This document shows positions 23,520 through 23,563 of a DNA stretch of 23,563 nt, piece by piece. Under the pieces are notes generated by a model. That model saw only the letters and a list, made by a program, of their open reading frames with translations. It was not told the origin of the DNA and did no database searches. Numbering within the stretch: the stretch's first letter is position 1; every line of letters begins with the position of its first letter. The translations under genes were made by a program, and so were the position numbers. The DNA is from DASWHF01 sp036393295 (GTDB taxonomy: Bacteria > Pseudomonadota > Gammaproteobacteria > Acidiferrobacterales > UBA6901), in contig DASWHF010000110.1 in the NCBI GenBank assembly GCA_036393295.1, positions 1 through 23,563 of the forward strand, in the 5' to 3' direction.

Positions 23520-23563
23520 GGGGCCCTGCCCCACCGTGCGGACGGCTGGTGGGGCAGGGCCCC
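23520..23563. repeat. Palindromic repeat element, cut by the window end
   Basis: GGGGCCCTGCCCCACC (23520-23535) and its perfect reverse complement (23548-23563) flank a 12-base loop. The left arm is preceded by TAGGGT, so pairing may extend past the window end. It lies about 70 bases after trpG. It resembles dispersed REP/MITE-like palindromes; there is no T-run in view. Confidence 0.85.

Overview
The window is GC-rich and densely coded. Every recognisable protein is of proteobacterial type, and the gene set points to an autotrophic sulfur-oxidising gammaproteobacterium, perhaps near the Acidiferrobacterales. The evidence is a soeABC cytoplasmic sulfite dehydrogenase with a TusA sulfur carrier just upstream, and a Calvin-cycle-compatible rpe-gph pair. 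The taxon is inferred from gene content only; no rRNA or tRNA gene was seen.

Layout. (1) 18-2933: end of a SUF iron-sulfur assembly operon, sufC-sufD-sufU-sufT, each junction overlapping by 4 bases; no sufS lies between sufD and sufU. (2) 2944-3062: dispersed-type inverted repeat, then an intact nuoI with no other Complex I gene beside it, then a decayed msrA remnant. (3) 4030-6371, minus strand: an unrecognised five-helix membrane protein preceded by a secreted Gly-rich repeat protein whose reading frame is broken near 5640. (4) 6656-9166: dinB-like, hemG-like, a MerB-like protein and a divergent TetR regulator with a clear operator. (5) 9387-15250: tusA with a strong terminator, then soeA-soeB-soeC, whose two intergenic gaps each hold a long inverted repeat, then a secreted thioredoxin-like protein. 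(6) 15418-16609: ECF sigma factor with an overlapping-type ZAS anti-sigma gene. (7) 16632-19453, minus strand: a duplicated DUF2892-like membrane protein coupled to a PAS-GGDEF-EAL protein. (8) 19788-23451: rpe-gph, then trpE-trpG with a candidate Trp-codon mini-ORF directly ahead of trpE. The window ends inside a palindromic repeat.

How the parts fit. SUF supplies Fe-S clusters, and SoeA, SoeB and NuoI are all Fe-S proteins, which suits a respiratory lithotroph. TusA carries sulfane sulfur in the cytoplasm, and SoeABC oxidises cytoplasmic sulfite and delivers electrons to quinone. Rpe and Gph regenerate ribulose phosphates and remove phosphoglycolate, the waste of Rubisco oxygenation. TrpE and TrpG form anthranilate synthase.

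No clearly new multi-gene defence or mobile system was found. The least explained parts are the 4030-6371 two-gene cassette, the hairpin-punctuated soe operon, the TetR/MerB-like pair and the trpE leader.
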